Shown: positions 17,382 to 25,988, numbered from the stretch's first letter. The stretch: DNA of 64,000 nt from CAVVKW01 sp963749035 (GCA_963749035.1 CAVVKW010000002.1:744001-808000); one strand, 5' to 3'. The notes: a model not told the origin generated them from the letters alone. Made by a program: numbers and translations.

Positions 17382-18032
17382 CTAATACCGGATCGCGACC
17401 GGCATTCCGACCTCGGCCGCGTTGAAGAAATCGCGGATGACCGTTTTGCTCACGCGGATACATCCGTGGGAAGCCGGCTGCCCCGGCACGGGGATCGGCC
17501 CCTGGTGCATGCCCACGCCGCCCGACGTCAGCCGCATCCAATACGGCATGTCCGCACCCTCGAAGTATCCCCCCGCCGGCGGCGTATCCGTGCGCGCGTC
17601 GGCGTCGTAGTTGATCACGTTTCCGGTTCCGTCGTAGATCCAGCCGTAGAGATTCGATCGCTTGTCGACGATCTTCTCCATCACGTTGAAATTCCCCGCC
17701 GGCGTTCCGTAATTTTCCTTACCGGTCGCAACGAGCCCGACGCCCGCCAACCGGTCGCCCTGATAAAAATACGCCCGCTGTTCGCTCAGATTAATCACCA
17801 TCGACGGCGCGCCCGCGTAAGCCGGGTCGTCACCGTCCCAATAACTGATGTCGTCATTGAGCTCCGCCTGCCCGGTCGCGCCGGTGTTCGAATAAATCGT
17901 CTCGTAATTTCCGCCGAGATAAGGCGTTTCGTAGAACCCGCCACCGCACCCAGTCAGGAGGGCCAAGCCGACTCCAGAAGCGGCCAACAAAGCCAATGAT
18001 CGAACTGACGAGAGACTCCGCGCGGTAAACAT
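17382..18032 (-). CDS. L,D-transpeptidase lipoprotein (YkuD family)
   Basis: The 216-residue protein has a lipoprotein signal peptide with lipobox LLTGC (Cys29). The YkuD domain spans about 75-216. It opens with MVINLSEQRAYFYQGDRL and carries the catalytic set: a His in GMHQG (176) and His189 and Cys191 in SHGCIRVS. Enzymes of this family make 3-3 crosslinks in peptidoglycan or attach proteins to it, working in the periplasm. Length and motif spacing are normal. It ends 7 bp from the convergent barrel gene and stands alone. Confidence 0.92.
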   Translation of the reverse strand: MFTARSLSSVRSLALLAASGVGLALLTGCGGGFYETPYLGGNYETIYSNTGATGQAELNDDISYWDGDDPAYAGAPSMVINLSEQRAYFYQGDRLAGVGLVATGKENYGTPAGNFNVMEKIVDKRSNLYGWIYDGTGNVINYDADARTDTPPAGGYFEGADMPYWMRLTSGGVGMHQGPIPVPGQPASHGCIRVSKTVIRDFFNAAEVGMPVAIRY

Positions 18033-18081
18033 GCGTTGCCAGTATCACGAAAAGCCGAAGGCTGCCACTACAACACCTGCA

Positions 18082-18774
18082 TTATTTTGCGGTTGGTCGC
18101 TCACCGAAAATTGCCGTCCCCACCCGCACCATCGTCGCACCCTCCGAGATCGCGACCTCGTAATCGCCGCTCATCCCCATCGAAAGCGTGCCAAATGGCA
18201 ACCCCGTCTCCGCAGCGATCTCGTCCCGCAGCTCTCGCAGTGCCCGGAAATACGGCCTCGCTGCCTCCGCATCCTCCGCGTAAGGCGCAAGCGTCATCAG
18301 GCCCTCGATCTCCAGTCGGCCCAGCCCCAGTAAGGCATCCAAATCCCGTCGCAGATCATCCAGCGCAAACCCGTGCTTCGACGACTCCCCAGACACGTTC
18401 ACCTCCAGCAACACCCGCGGGCGCCAGCCTTCTTCGTCCGCGATCCGATCGATCGACTCGGCAAGATCCAACGAATCCACCCCGTGCAGCAGCTCCGCGC
18501 ACGGCAGCAAGCGCCGGATCTTGTTCTTCTGGAGATGACCGATGAAGTGCCACCGCACTCCCGTTGGCACCTCCTCGACCTTCGCCAGCAGCTCCTGCAC
18601 CCGGCTTTCGCCGAAAATCGCTTGTCCCGCGGCAAACGCCTCCCGCACCACCTCCACCGGGTGCCGCTTCGAAACCGCAATCACCGCGACCTCGTCCGAT
18701 TCCCGTCCCGCCGCAGAACACGCCGCTGCCACCCGCGCCCGGATTTTGTCCAGCCCCTCCGCGATCTCGCTCAT
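18082..18774 (-). CDS. yggS: YggS/PLPBP family pyridoxal phosphate homeostasis protein
   Basis: The 230-residue protein is a single TIM-barrel PLP-binding domain of normal length. Lys36 in VIAVSKRHP is the expected Schiff-base lysine, and FGESRVQELLAKVE, WHFIGHLQKNK, HGVDSLDLA and LSMGMSGDYEVAI are family signatures. The protein is not an enzyme; it buffers PLP and influences amino-acid metabolism. It is divergent from a LysR-type regulator with 74 bp between the start codons, and an inverted repeat there could control both. Confidence 0.95.
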   Translation of the reverse strand: MSEIAEGLDKIRARVAAACSAAGRESDEVAVIAVSKRHPVEVVREAFAAGQAIFGESRVQELLAKVEEVPTGVRWHFIGHLQKNKIRRLLPCAELLHGVDSLDLAESIDRIADEEGWRPRVLLEVNVSGESSKHGFALDDLRRDLDALLGLGRLEIEGLMTLAPYAEDAEAARPYFRALRELRDEIAAETGLPFGTLSMGMSGDYEVAISEGATMVRVGTAIFGERPTAK

Positions 18775-18818
18775 CGAAACGCCTTTCCTATAAGAATCAT
18801 AAATCCACCTGTGTTTTG

Positions 18819-18835
18819 TATTAGTTTGGCTAATA
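18819..18835. promoter_or_regulatory. LysR-type operator (inverted repeat)
   Basis: A perfect 6-bp inverted repeat, TATTAG-TTTGG-CTAATA, lies between the divergent yggS and lysR-type genes, 13 bp before the lysR start codon. It contains the T-N11-A core that LysR-family regulators typically recognise. It would suit autorepression of the regulator and possibly control of yggS. Confidence 0.65.
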
Positions 18836-18848
18836 TGAAATTCCCGCC

Positions 18849-19736
18849 ATGCAAATTGAATCCTTCCGAGTCTTCCGCGATCTCGTCGAAGCCGCCAGCT
18901 TTTCGCGGGCAGCCGAAGCCAACGGCATCACCCAGAGTGCAGTCAGCCAGCAAATCCGTTCCATCGAGAAAAAATTCGGTGCTCGTCTCATCGACCGCAA
19001 CCACCGCGAATTCGCACTCACTTCCGAAGGAGAAGCCTTCCTCACCGCCAGTCGCGAAATTCTCGACGCCTACGAAAACCTCGCCCGCCGCATCGAATCC
19101 ATTCCTCGCGCCGTCTCCGGCCCGATCCGCATCGCGACCGTCTTCAGCATCGGCCTCCACGAATTCCCACCTTATCTGAACGAATTCCGCCGCTCTCACC
19201 CCGCCGTTGACGTCAAGGTGACCTACTGTCGTTCGAACGAAGTTTACGATGCCGTCGGCAACGGCGAGTGCGATCTCGGCCTCGTCGCTTACCCCGCCCG
19301 GCGCCCCGGCCTCCGCACGCTCACCTTTTGGCGCGACCGCCTCGTGTTGATTTGCCCGCCCAGTCATCCCCTCGCCGAGGAAAAACGAGTCCGCCTTTCC
19401 CGACTCACTGGTCAGAAATTCGTCGCGTTCGAACCCGACCTCCCGACCCGCAAAGCCATCGACAAACGCCTCCGGCAACAACGCGTCAAAGTCAAACGCA
19501 TCCTGGAATTTGACAACATCGAGATCGTCAAACGCGCCGTCCAAGTCGAGCAGGCAATCTCGATCGTCCCCTCGACCACCGTCCGCGACGAAGTTCGCGC
19601 CGGAATCCTGATCGCCAAGGAAATCGACGAACCCGAGATGTGGCGCCCCCTCGGCGGGCTGGTTCGTCGCGACGCGCTCCAATCCCCCGCCCTAGCCAAT
19701 CTGCTTGCGACGCTTGAAAACAGTGACCTCGGCTGA
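18849..19736 (+). CDS. LysR-family transcriptional regulator
   Basis: The 295-residue protein has the standard layout. An N-terminal winged helix-turn-helix (residues 1-62, FRDLVEAASFSRAAEANGIT then QSAVSQQIRSIEKKFG) is followed by a linker helix and a periplasmic-binding-protein-like effector domain from about residue 90. The effector cannot be deduced. It resembles CysB/CysL-type members in its opening, which is not diagnostic. An inverted repeat directly upstream probably is its own binding site. The gene downstream, for MTA phosphorylase, reads the same way after 72 bp, so a link to sulfur or methionine metabolism is possible but unproven. Confidence 0.93.
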   Translation: MQIESFRVFRDLVEAASFSRAAEANGITQSAVSQQIRSIEKKFGARLIDRNHREFALTSEGEAFLTASREILDAYENLARRIESIPRAVSGPIRIATVFSIGLHEFPPYLNEFRRSHPAVDVKVTYCRSNEVYDAVGNGECDLGLVAYPARRPGLRTLTFWRDRLVLICPPSHPLAEEKRVRLSRLTGQKFVAFEPDLPTRKAIDKRLRQQRVKVKRILEFDNIEIVKRAVQVEQAISIVPSTTVRDEVRAGILIAKEIDEPEMWRPLGGLVRRDALQSPALANLLATLENSDLG

Positions 19737-19808
19737 TCATAATCGACCTCGGAGGCCGCACCCGCGCCGGACGCTGCCGATCCCAACCCCCACCTCCAGA
19801 AAAGTCAA

Positions 19809-20690
19809 ATGAGCTCCCTGCCCACCTCAGACACTCCCGCCATCGGCATCATCGGAGGCAGCGGCCTCTACGAAATCGAAGGCTTCCAGCAAGATAAACG
19901 CTATGAGGTCGAGACCCCGTTTGGCGACCCGTCCGACTCGATTCTCGGCGGCACCTTGCACGGGCGCACCGTTTACTTCCTCCCGCGCCACGGTCGCGGT
20001 CACACCATCGCGCCCCACGAGATCAACCACCGCGCCAACATCTACGCACTCCGCACGCTCGGCGTCCGGTGGATCATCAGCGCCGCCGCCGTCGGCAGTT
20101 TGAACGAAAGTTACGAACCACGTGACGTCGTTTTTCCCTCCCAGTATTTCGATCGCTCCAGCCAGCGCAACCACCACACGTTCTTCGGCCGAGGCATCGT
20201 CGGTCACGTCAGCTTCGCCGAGCCCACCAGCCCACAACTCCGCCGGATCCTCTCGCAGACCTGTTCTGCCCTCCGGAAAAAGCATCACGCCACCGGCACC
20301 TACGTTCAGATCGACGGTCCGGCCTTCTCGACCCGGGCGGAGTCCGAGACAAATCGCAAAGGTGGCTTCGACATCGTGGGCATGACGAATCTTCCCGAAG
20401 CGAAGCTCGCCCGCGAAGCCGAGATCGCCTTCGCGACCATGGCCATGGTCACCGATTACGACTGCTGGCGCGTCAACGAAGATCCCGTCACCGTCGAATC
20501 CGTCCTCGAGCACCTCCACGCCAACGCCGAAACGACGCGCAACATTCTCGCCCACGCCATTCCGCGAATCCCGGAAGTCGCCGACTGGCCGGAGCACTCC
20601 GCCCTCGAAGATGCCATCGTCACCCCGCGCGAACATTGGAGCGACGAAGCGATTGAGCGATTGCAAATCCTGCTGGATCGTTTCTTGTAA
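19809..20690 (+). CDS. mtnP: S-methyl-5'-thioadenosine phosphorylase
   Basis: The 293-residue protein is a full-length member of the PNP/MTAP family. IGIIGGSGLYEIEGF near the N-terminus binds phosphate, and PRHGRGHTIAPHEINHRANI and VGSLNESYEPRD are typical MTAP signatures. The stretch GFDIVGMTNLPEAKLAREAE with MVTDYDCW contributes the nucleoside site. It splits methylthioadenosine into adenine and methylthioribose-1-phosphate, the first step of methionine salvage, in the cytosol. The other salvage enzymes are not in the window, although metX and metY lie 3-5 kb away. Confidence 0.93.
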   Translation: MSSLPTSDTPAIGIIGGSGLYEIEGFQQDKRYEVETPFGDPSDSILGGTLHGRTVYFLPRHGRGHTIAPHEINHRANIYALRTLGVRWIISAAAVGSLNESYEPRDVVFPSQYFDRSSQRNHHTFFGRGIVGHVSFAEPTSPQLRRILSQTCSALRKKHHATGTYVQIDGPAFSTRAESETNRKGGFDIVGMTNLPEAKLAREAEIAFATMAMVTDYDCWRVNEDPVTVESVLEHLHANAETTRNILAHAIPRIPEVADWPEHSALEDAIVTPREHWSDEAIERLQILLDRFL

Positions 20691-20710
20691 GCGCAGCCCA
20701 TCTGCAATCC

Positions 20711-21613
20711 ATGACCATCCGACTCCTACGAGGCACCGCCGTCGCCACTCTCCTGACCTTGGCCGCCTGCCAGTCCGTTCACACCCAGGCGGTCGACCCC
20801 GGCGTCTCTTCGGACCCGTCTGCTCTCGAAGCCCCACCTTCCACCGAGCCCGCCCCTTCCGCGACCCCCACCCCGACGGCGACTCCCACCCCGACCCCTC
20901 GACCGCCCAAGCATTCCTACAACTCCGTCGATACCGACCGAAAGGTTGTCGCGATGACCTTCGACGACGGCCCCAGTCCGAAGCTCACGCCCAAGCTCCT
21001 CGATATCCTCAAGGAACGCGGGGTCAAAGCGACGTTCTACGTCGTCGGAACCAACGCCACCGCCTACCCCGAGATCCTCCAGCGCATGATCGCGGAGGGC
21101 CACGAGATCGGGAATCACACCTGGGACCATCCGTCCATGACCAAGCTGGGAGCCGCCTCGGTCAAGAGCCAGATGGATCGCACCACCGCCGCCATCGTCG
21201 ACGCCACCGGCATCATCCCAGCCACCATGCGTCCGCCCTACGGAGCGACCAACTCGCGACTGAACAAACGCTACGACGAAGAATTTGGCATGAAGACCAT
21301 CATGTGGTCCGTCGATCCGCTCGATTGGAAATACCGGAACGCCGACCGCGTCACCCGCGAGATCGTCAATGGAGCCACTCCCGGCGGGATCATCCTCGTC
21401 CACGACATTCACTCCAGTTCCGTCGCCGCGATGCCCGGCACCCTCGACGCCCTTTCCGCCAAAGGCTACGAATTCGCCACCGTCTCCGAACTCCTCGCGA
21501 TGGACGGCGTAAAAGCACCGACCCCAACTCCATCTCCGACCCCGGCACCCGCCGCAACGACGGCTCCGGCCGCTTCCAGCACGCCGTTCGAAGTCCGTCG
21601 GGTCGAACAATAA
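20711..21613 (+). CDS. Lipoprotein polysaccharide deacetylase (NodB domain)
   Basis: The 300-residue protein has a lipobox ending LAAC (Cys20), then a Pro/Thr-rich linker with TPTPTATPTPTP. The NodB domain runs from about residue 72 to 265: TFDDGPSP with Asp85/Asp86, GNHTWDHPSM with metal ligands His136 and His140, RPPYGATN, and a final ILVHDIHSSS. These are the complete metal and catalytic motifs of carbohydrate esterase family 4, which removes N- or O-acetyl groups from peptidoglycan, chitin or exopolysaccharide. A second Pro/Thr/Ala tail closes the protein. It follows mtnP by 20 bp but is not functionally related. The two TP-rich linkers suggest it reaches across the periplasm from its lipid anchor. 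Confidence 0.93.
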   Translation: MTIRLLRGTAVATLLTLAACQSVHTQAVDPGVSSDPSALEAPPSTEPAPSATPTPTATPTPTPRPPKHSYNSVDTDRKVVAMTFDDGPSPKLTPKLLDILKERGVKATFYVVGTNATAYPEILQRMIAEGHEIGNHTWDHPSMTKLGAASVKSQMDRTTAAIVDATGIIPATMRPPYGATNSRLNKRYDEEFGMKTIMWSVDPLDWKYRNADRVTREIVNGATPGGIILVHDIHSSSVAAMPGTLDALSAKGYEFATVSELLAMDGVKAPTPTPSPTPAPAATTAPAASSTPFEVRRVEQ

Positions 21614-21616
21614 CTC

Positions 21617-21717
21617 GGGGAAGATTAGGATACCAGCCTGTCGCATCGAGCACCCCTGCCTGACGGCAAAATCAGCCGAAAAAACTCGCGGAACAAAAAC
21701 GCTACCTAAGCTTCCCC
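21617..21717. repeat. Long inverted repeat in the convergent gap
   Basis: GGGGAAGATTAGG (21617-21629) and CCTAAGCTTCCCC (21705-21717) are complementary except for one position, giving a 13-bp stem with a 75-nt loop. It lies between the ends of the convergent deacetylase and Fic genes. It could act as a transcription barrier for both directions, though no T-tract follows it. Confidence 0.5.
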
Positions 21718-21789
21718 AATCCGCCGATTTCCGAACTCGTTACGTTTTTACGAAAACACTTACATCTAGCCGATCCCGGCTCAACCGAA

Positions 21790-23352
21790 TTACACCTCCA
21801 AATTCTTGAGAACGTCTTTCAAGATGGACTCAAGGGCCGCGATTTCTTCGTCGGTCAACCGCTTGAATTCCTCCACCGCCCGCTTGCGCGCCGATAATTG
21901 CCCACCATTTTGACGGCAGAGCTTAATGAACAAATCTGCGATTCGGTCCGGTAGATCAACAATCTCGCGCATCCGGCTACGAATCTCGTCGTAAGCCGCC
22001 AAGTAACCGAGCTCCGCGGGGAGTTCTTCCTCGACGGTCACCCGGATGAATTCGATCCCAATTCGAACCGCTTCCGTGCAGTCGATGTAGCGGTAGAAAT
22101 CAACCGTTTCATCCATCACCGTCATTCGCTGACGCTCGTCCATCGTGTATTCGACTTGCCTCATCAGTGGACGCGAAAAACTCTCGAGTGCTTGGTCGTA
22201 GGTGTGCGGACGATGCAAAATTACGGCGGAGACCGGTAAGACGATCCCGTCTGGGCCAAACCCGTTTCTCGCCAACACGTGATGAAGGAGAAATCGGTGA
22301 ATTCGTCCATTTCCGTCACTGAACGGATGGAGAAAATCGAAAGCAAACGAAACGACCGTTGCAGCGACTAGGGTTGGGACCGAAGAGGGAATCACCATCT
22401 CCTTCTCGCCCATCCGAACACGGCGAGTGGTGATCTGTTTGGCCATCGCCAAAAAGCCGCTCATTAGCTCGTCCAAATCATCCGGCTTCGGAGCCGCGTA
22501 GTGAATTCGCTCCAAACCGGAAACCAACGTCTCGCCCACGTAGACTTGGCGGTCATCATCCACTCGGTCGCTGCGCCAACCTGGATCAGCGTATCGGGAA
22601 TCCACGATCGCTCGGTGAATTTCCACCAGCGCCTCCTTCTTCAAAAAACTGCGGTGCCACGCCTGCTCCAACAAACCGATGAACACTTCGGCTCGACGGT
22701 GCTCAGGGGTCTCTCGCTCGATCTCGTGACTACTTCGACTTTCCTTTGCGTAAAGAAACCGAACCGCCCGCTGAAAAATCTCAGGCGGATACTCGCGCAC
22801 GATCTCTTGGCATCGGACTCTCAATTCGTCCTCGTTGTGCATCTGCACCGCCACCGTTCGAACCATCGGAGAGAACGCCAACGTTCCGAGCAGATTGACG
22901 TTGATGCGTTGACGTCGCACCTTACGAACGGGCCCCACCACGTAGAGATCGGAATCAAGCAAGTTGACGTAGTTTCCCTGCACAACGTCGGGAATCGGCA
23001 ATTCCTGTTTGGCAAATGACTCGTAGAGCCACCAGATCACGCGCGAATAGCGACCCGTCGGTTTGCTCCGCACATACTCGGTCACGTCAGATAGCTCGAG
23101 CATCGGCAGCAACTTACGAAGTAGCTCCAGGTGCAATCCTTCCCGACGAAGAGCGAAGTCGATCTGGGAGAAAACATCCTCGCCGGGATGCTGCGCCGCA
23201 TTCAGATATTCGAGCACCCTCCCATCTTTCTCGATGGTACGCCGCGCGCCTCGCCGAAGGACACGGCTTTCCTTCCAGTGTGGCATCACCTTCAGGCCAT
23301 AAGCTTCCGCCAGCCAGAGATACCCAAGTGGATTACTCTTGGGAGCTGCCAT
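21790..23352 (-). CDS. Fic-domain protein (AMPylase-like), class II layout
   Basis: The 520-residue protein contains an intact Fic core motif HPFSDGNGRIHR, with the catalytic His at about residue 342. The usual job of this domain is to transfer AMP from ATP to a hydroxyl of a target protein. An inhibitory-helix-like motif, SSHEIERE, lies near residue 205, before the core, as in class II Fic proteins; the Gly/Asn normally following the Glu is replaced by Arg. Residues 1-190 are an N-terminal domain that I do not recognise, and about 110 mostly helical residues close the protein. It lies 76 bp downstream of metX on the same strand but has its own AT-rich leader, so it is probably a separate, possibly acquired, unit. 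No antitoxin gene is adjacent. Confidence 0.88.
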   Translation of the reverse strand: MAAPKSNPLGYLWLAEAYGLKVMPHWKESRVLRRGARRTIEKDGRVLEYLNAAQHPGEDVFSQIDFALRREGLHLELLRKLLPMLELSDVTEYVRSKPTGRYSRVIWWLYESFAKQELPIPDVVQGNYVNLLDSDLYVVGPVRKVRRQRINVNLLGTLAFSPMVRTVAVQMHNEDELRVRCQEIVREYPPEIFQRAVRFLYAKESRSSHEIERETPEHRRAEVFIGLLEQAWHRSFLKKEALVEIHRAIVDSRYADPGWRSDRVDDDRQVYVGETLVSGLERIHYAAPKPDDLDELMSGFLAMAKQITTRRVRMGEKEMVIPSSVPTLVAATVVSFAFDFLHPFSDGNGRIHRFLLHHVLARNGFGPDGIVLPVSAVILHRPHTYDQALESFSRPLMRQVEYTMDERQRMTVMDETVDFYRYIDCTEAVRIGIEFIRVTVEEELPAELGYLAAYDEIRSRMREIVDLPDRIADLFIKLCRQNGGQLSARKRAVEEFKRLTDEEIAALESILKDVLKNLEV

Positions 23353-23361
23353 CCCGAGATA

Positions 23362-23415
23362 ATTACAAAATTACCAAAACGATTACAAGTCGCGTTTTTA
23401 CACAAAATCTATTAC
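23362..23415 (-). promoter_or_regulatory. AT-rich leader of the Fic gene with repeated GTAAT boxes
   Basis: Read on the - strand, GTAAT occurs at 23411-23415, 23382-23386, 23370-23374 and 23362-23366, with a fifth related GTAAA at 23397-23401. The stretch is far more AT-rich than its surroundings. TTGTAA followed after 17 bp by TAATTA could serve as a -35/-10 pair just upstream of the ATG, with the boxes overlapping it, an arrangement that would fit repression. Confidence 0.45.
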
Positions 23416-23428
23416 AGCAACAATTGAC

Positions 23429-24550
23429 TCATCCCAGTGCCCAACTCAGCATCGGCGCGTAAAGCTCCGGCTCGAGGAGGAACGAGTCGTGCCCCTTCTC
23501 GGAGTGAACGGTCATCCGGACCGTCTCCACCCCGGCGGACTTGAGCACCGCCACCATTTCCGCCTGTTCCTCCGGATAAAAGGAGACGTCGGAATCGATC
23601 GAAAACGTTAGAAACCGCTGACCCCGACACCGCTCAAATAGCTCCACCAAATCTGAGGCACCTGAACCCGCCAGAAGGTCGAATCTCTGCCACGCCTCGA
23701 GAATCCGCAGATACGAGTTCGCGTCGAATCGCCGCACAAACTTTCTCCCCGCGTGCAGCATGTAACTCTCTTCCGGAGAGGTCACCGTGTAATTCGTCAA
23801 CTCCTCACCGCCCCCGACGACCTCGCCACGCGCGCGCTCGGACAGCATTCGCAAAGAGATGAACGTCTTGTGGGCGATCATCCGGGCCAACGCCAGCCCC
23901 CGATCCGGTGGCTCTCCATCGTAGTAGTCTCCACCCCTGAAATTCGGGTCGCTCTCAATCGCGAACGCCTGTTCCAAATTCAGAATCCGCTGCAACGGCG
24001 TCACCGCCAGCCCCGTGCTGATCGGAATCACCGTCCGAACCCGGTCCGGATACCGCGTCGCAACTTCCAGTGCCAGCATCCCACCCACCGAAGCGCCGAC
24101 TACCGCGTGCAGACAATCAATCCCCAGCGAATCGATCACCGCCATGTGAGAAGCCGCGATGTCCGTCAGCGTGATCCGCGGAAATGCCTTCCCGTAATGC
24201 CTCCCCGTCGCCGGATTGACGCTCGCTGGGCCCGTCGAGCCATAGCAGCCCCCCAGGTAGTTCACGCAGATGACGAACAGCCCGTCCGTATCGAGCGCCT
24301 TCCCCGAGCCAATGAATCCGTCCCACCAACCCTCGTGGCAATCCGCCGTCCAGTGCTCCTCCACACCGGGCACGCTATCGCGGAACCCCGCCGCGTGCTG
24401 ATTCCCGGTCATCGCGTGGAACACCAACACCGCGTTATCCCGCGAAGCGTTGAGATCGCCGTAAGTCTCGTAAGCCAGCTCGACGCCGACCAACTCCTCC
24501 CCGGACGTGAGCGCCAGAGGCCCGTCCAACCGTAAGACCCCCGCGCGCAT
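23429..24550 (-). CDS. metX: Homoserine O-acyltransferase (MetX)
   Basis: The 373-residue alpha/beta-hydrolase-fold protein carries the family features: LAYETYGD near the start, VFHAMTGNQHAAG, GFIGSGKALDTDGLFVICVN, LGGCYGSTGPASVNP, and the nucleophile elbow VVGASVGGMLALE with the catalytic Ser. The catalytic Asp and His lie near the end (SIDSDVSFYPEEQ and HSEKGHDSFL). It activates homoserine with an acyl group from a CoA donor, normally acetyl, as the first committed step of methionine synthesis. It follows metY by 41 bp on the same strand, so the two steps are encoded together. ATG 24550 is preferred over the GTG one codon earlier. Confidence 0.93.
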   Translation of the reverse strand: MRAGVLRLDGPLALTSGEELVGVELAYETYGDLNASRDNAVLVFHAMTGNQHAAGFRDSVPGVEEHWTADCHEGWWDGFIGSGKALDTDGLFVICVNYLGGCYGSTGPASVNPATGRHYGKAFPRITLTDIAASHMAVIDSLGIDCLHAVVGASVGGMLALEVATRYPDRVRTVIPISTGLAVTPLQRILNLEQAFAIESDPNFRGGDYYDGEPPDRGLALARMIAHKTFISLRMLSERARGEVVGGGEELTNYTVTSPEESYMLHAGRKFVRRFDANSYLRILEAWQRFDLLAGSGASDLVELFERCRGQRFLTFSIDSDVSFYPEEQAEMVAVLKSAGVETVRMTVHSEKGHDSFLLEPELYAPMLSWALG

Positions 24551-24591
24551 CACTTCATTTCAACTCTCAACTAATCACTCTCGACTACAAA

Positions 24592-25872
24592 CTAGCTCGC
24601 GCCAGCGACGCTCAGCGCCTGGTCAATGTCCGCGATGATGTCGTCCACGTGCTCGATCCCGATCGAGAGGCGAACCAGCTCGGAGGTGATTCCGCCCGCA
24701 GCCTGCTGCTCCGCCGTCATCTGCGAATGCGTGGTCGTTGCCGGATGGATCGCCAGGCTTTTCGCGTCACCGACGTTCGCCAAGTGCGAGAAGAGTTTCA
24801 GCGATTCGATAAATTTCGCACCCGCTTCCGCGCCGCCGTTGATGCCGAAGACGACCATCGATCCACCGCGTCCGCGGAGATATTTTTCGCACTTCTCCGG
24901 TTCATCGAAGAGCGGGTAACGGACCCACTCCACGCCAGCCTTGCCCTCCAGATGCTTCGCGACGGTCAGCGCATTCTCGCAATGCCGATCCATCCTCAGC
25001 GGCAGCGTCTCGATTCCCTGGAGGAACATCCACGCGTTGTCCGGCGTCGTGCACGCACCGAGATTGCGCAACGGAATCACCCGCATGCGCAGGATGTAGG
25101 CCACCGGCGCCAGCATGTCCGGCAGATCGTGCGCCCAGCGCAGCCCGTGGTAACTCGCCTCCGGCTCGGTCATCAGCGGAAACTTGTCGTTCTGCTTCCA
25201 ATCGAATTTGCCGCTGTCCACCACGATGCCGCCGATCCCAGTCCCGTGACCACCAAGCCACTTCGTCAGCGAATACACCGCGATGTCGGCCCCGTGCTTG
25301 ATCGGACTCTCGAGATACGGCGTCGTGAACGTCCCGTCCACGATCAGCGGGATGCCATTGTCGTGCGCGATTTTCGCAATCGCTTCGATGTCGGCAACGT
25401 TCAGCGCCGGGTTACTCACCGTTTCGCAAAACAACGCCTTCGTCTTCGGCGTGATCGCCTTCGCAAAATTCTCTGGGTCCCTCGCGTCCACGAACGTCGT
25501 CTTGATCCCAAACTGCGGCAGGATGTCGTTCAACTGCGTGTAGCTTCCGCCGTAGAGGTCATTCGCTGAAACGATCTCGTCGCCCTGCTGGCAGATGTTA
25601 ACGATCGAGTAAAACACCGCCGCAGTCCCGGACGCCACGGCCAGTGCCGCCATCCCACCCTCCATTTCCGCCACCCGTTTCTCGAGCACGTCGTGAGTCG
25701 GATTCATCAATCGCGTGTAGATGTTTCCTAATTCGCGCAGCCCAAACAGCGCCGCCGCGTGGTCCGTGTCCTTGAATTGATACCCGGCCGTCCGGTGGAT
25801 TGGGACGCCGCGCGCTCCCGTCGTCGGGTCGGGCTCCGCTCCGCCGTGCAAACAAATTGTTTCGAATTTCAT
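24592..25872 (-). CDS. metY: O-acetylhomoserine sulfhydrylase (MetY)
   Basis: The 426-residue protein is a PLP-dependent enzyme of the Cys/Met metabolism family. MKFETICLHGG at the start and GNIYTRLMNPTHDVLEKRVA are typical of the MetY branch. The PLP lysine is in AVYSLTKWLGGHGTGIGG, and VDGTFTTPYL precedes it. It joins O-acetylhomoserine and sulfide to make homocysteine. The ATG at 25872 fits the family start, although in-frame ATGs lie upstream at 25920 and 25914. It heads the metYX pair and is divergent from the bactofilin gene. Confidence 0.93.
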   Translation of the reverse strand: MKFETICLHGGAEPDPTTGARGVPIHRTAGYQFKDTDHAAALFGLRELGNIYTRLMNPTHDVLEKRVAEMEGGMAALAVASGTAAVFYSIVNICQQGDEIVSANDLYGGSYTQLNDILPQFGIKTTFVDARDPENFAKAITPKTKALFCETVSNPALNVADIEAIAKIAHDNGIPLIVDGTFTTPYLESPIKHGADIAVYSLTKWLGGHGTGIGGIVVDSGKFDWKQNDKFPLMTEPEASYHGLRWAHDLPDMLAPVAYILRMRVIPLRNLGACTTPDNAWMFLQGIETLPLRMDRHCENALTVAKHLEGKAGVEWVRYPLFDEPEKCEKYLRGRGGSMVVFGINGGAEAGAKFIESLKLFSHLANVGDAKSLAIHPATTTHSQMTAEQQAAGGITSELVRLSIGIEHVDDIIADIDQALSVAGAS

Positions 25873-25882
25873 AGTCTTTTCT

Positions 25883-25899
25883 TGGGTGAGAACCACCCA
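25883..25899 (-). promoter_or_regulatory. Small hairpin in the metY leader
   Basis: On the - strand TGGGTG-GTTCT-CACCCA forms a perfect 6-bp stem ending 10 nt before the metY start codon, next to the AGAAAAG that would serve as ribosome-binding site. It could affect translation initiation. No known SAM-riboswitch signature was recognised in the 116-bp divergent gap. Confidence 0.3.
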
Positions 25900-25988
25900 C
25901 CCTGCCGTAATCATCGCCATAAACGCACCCGAAAAATTGTCTAACGAGTCGCTTTCGTTTCCGCGAGATTCGTGAAAGATTCCCCGCC

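Noticed and set aside
25873..25988. SAM riboswitch upstream of metY
   Set aside because: The leader shows only a short 6-bp hairpin and no conserved SAM-binding core that I can recognise; a covariance-model search would be needed to reopen this.
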